The position numbers and the translations under genes are program-made. The notes under the pieces are model-generated. The model was not told the origin of the DNA, did not search any database, and saw only the letters and a program-made list of their open reading frames with translations. Below, piece by piece: positions 39,295-39,896 of a stretch of 39,896 nt of DNA (position 1 is the stretch's first letter; each line of letters starts with the position of its first letter). The stretch is taken from positions 1 through 39,896 of the forward strand of contig JAUZPM010000016.1 in assembly GCA_030705925.1 (NCBI GenBank). The letters run 5' to 3'. Source of the stretch: Bacillota bacterium. GTDB taxonomy: Bacteria; Bacillota; Clostridia; Oscillospirales; Feifaniaceae.

Positions 39295-39684
39295 TTATAT
39301 GTTTTTCGTAAATCTGTATACCGCCTTCTTGATGCTGTCCTCGGTATTGCCCCCGCCTATCTCCATCGCTATCTGATACCACTTCATGCCGTTGATATAC
39401 CGCAGGCGCATGATAAGCCTAAGCCTGCTGTCGTTTATCCCGTTTATATATCTTTCAAGACGCCCGCGCTCGATCTGTATTTTTAATAAATTAAGCTCAA
39501 CAATGTTCTGCAGGTCTGCGATTTCTGCTAATAATAAGTCACGGTCCTTTCCGTTTCCTCTCGGCATGCCTGTGATCATAGTGGTGCATTTATTTGCCGC
39601 TGTCTGCAGTTCCTTTAGCCTGTTTTGCTGCTGCTCGACTTCCCTGTTCAAGTAATAAAGCTGAGATAATTCTGTTTTTGTCAC
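39295..39684 (-). CDS. phage late transcription regulator, DUF1492-like (sigma-70 region 4-like)
   Basis: A 129-residue helical protein. The N-terminal coiled part (LSQLYYLNREVEQQQNRLKELQ) is followed by a C-terminal helix-turn-helix (DSRLRLIMRLRYINGMKWYQIAMEIGGGNTEDSIKKAVYRF), as in DUF1492/ArpU-RinA-type regulators that switch on late genes. The GTG at 39684 follows AGGTG; an ATG at 39699 is possible. It is placed just before terminase, as usual. Confidence 0.8.
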   Translation of the reverse strand: MTKTELSQLYYLNREVEQQQNRLKELQTAANKCTTMITGMPRGNGKDRDLLLAEIADLQNIVELNLLKIQIERGRLERYINGINDSRLRLIMRLRYINGMKWYQIAMEIGGGNTEDSIKKAVYRFTKNI

Positions 39685-39700
39685 TCGCGCACCTCGCATT

Positions 39701-39896
39701 CTAAAGCTCGACAAATTCAATACTCGGGAACAGCTCTTTAAATTGCTTTATCTTGACGATATATGTGTCTGTCCGTTTGCCTTTTGTATCCTCTACTGTT
39801 ACCCTGCCGTCTTTCCACCAGACCACGAAGTCACATACGTACTCACAGCCGAGCAGTGGGAAACGTGCCTGTCTCGCAAAGCCTACGATCTCCCCC
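39701..39896 (-). CDS. DUF1064-like phage nuclease, partial at window edge
   Basis: The C-terminal 64 residues of a gene whose start lies beyond the right edge. The segment EYVCDFVVWWKDGRVTVEDTKG and the end YIVKIKQFKELFPSIEFVEL match DUF1064 (VRR-NUC/resolvase-like endonucleases), with a D...ExxK active-site pattern (D, then VEDTKG). It probably cuts branched DNA before packaging. The stop overlaps possible starts of the next gene. Confidence 0.75.
   Translation of the reverse strand, partial: GEIVGFARQARFPLLGCEYVCDFVVWWKDGRVTVEDTKGKRTDTYIVKIKQFKELFPSIEFVEL

Overview
The window comes from a low-to-moderate GC Gram-positive bacterium, most likely a gut-type Clostridia (Oscillospiraceae/Ruminococcaceae-like). 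This is inferred from AGGAGG-type ribosome sites, several TTG/GTG starts, the style of the class II aldolase, and a PBSX-like contractile-tail prophage. No species can be named from sequence alone.

Region 1 (1-6.3 kb) is chromosomal housekeeping sequence, mostly on the + strand. It holds a class II fructose-bisphosphate aldolase with its own promoter and terminator, tRNA-Gly(CCC), a small multi-pass membrane protein, a hairpin-rich repeat-like intergenic element, an Lgt-family membrane enzyme, an acidic small protein on the - strand, a secreted polyproline protein with a C-terminal anchor, DNA polymerase IV with a LexA-like box at its promoter, its conserved small partner, and tRNA-Ala(CGC) behind a near-consensus promoter.

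Region 2 (6.3-14.2 kb) is an accessory island on the - strand. A clear promoter at 14115-14143 drives a radical SAM enzyme, a helical (possibly winged-helix) protein, a PLD-nuclease/SF2-helicase fusion, a 61-aa linker protein, a DndD/Rad50-like zinc-hook ABC ATPase and a small DndE-like helical protein. The last five are joined by overlaps or 1-3 nt gaps. An unrecognised 286-aa protein follows after 235 nt. DndB and DndC are absent. I read this as a candidate, possibly undescribed, DNA-modification or anti-phage system; that function is inference.

Region 3 (14.3-39.9 kb) is most of a prophage of contractile-tail (PBSX/XkdK-type) organisation, all on the - strand. Read in the direction of transcription from the right edge it holds: a DUF1064-like nuclease (cut by the window edge), a DUF1492-like late regulator, a tandem GGGACAA repeat with promoter and terminator, small and large terminase, portal, minor head protein fused to a zinc metallopeptidase-like domain, a 59-aa gene, Ig-like proteins, scaffold, capsid, connectors, sheath, tube, a tail chaperone with a programmed -1 frameshift, tape measure, LysM/hub/baseplate genes, fibre, holin/lysis genes, an M23 endolysin and an adenine methyltransferase. 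Integrase, repressor and replication genes and the second attachment site lie beyond the right edge, so the prophage ends cannot be fixed. The region 2 island may be prophage cargo sitting between the lysis module and an attachment site at tRNA-Ala.
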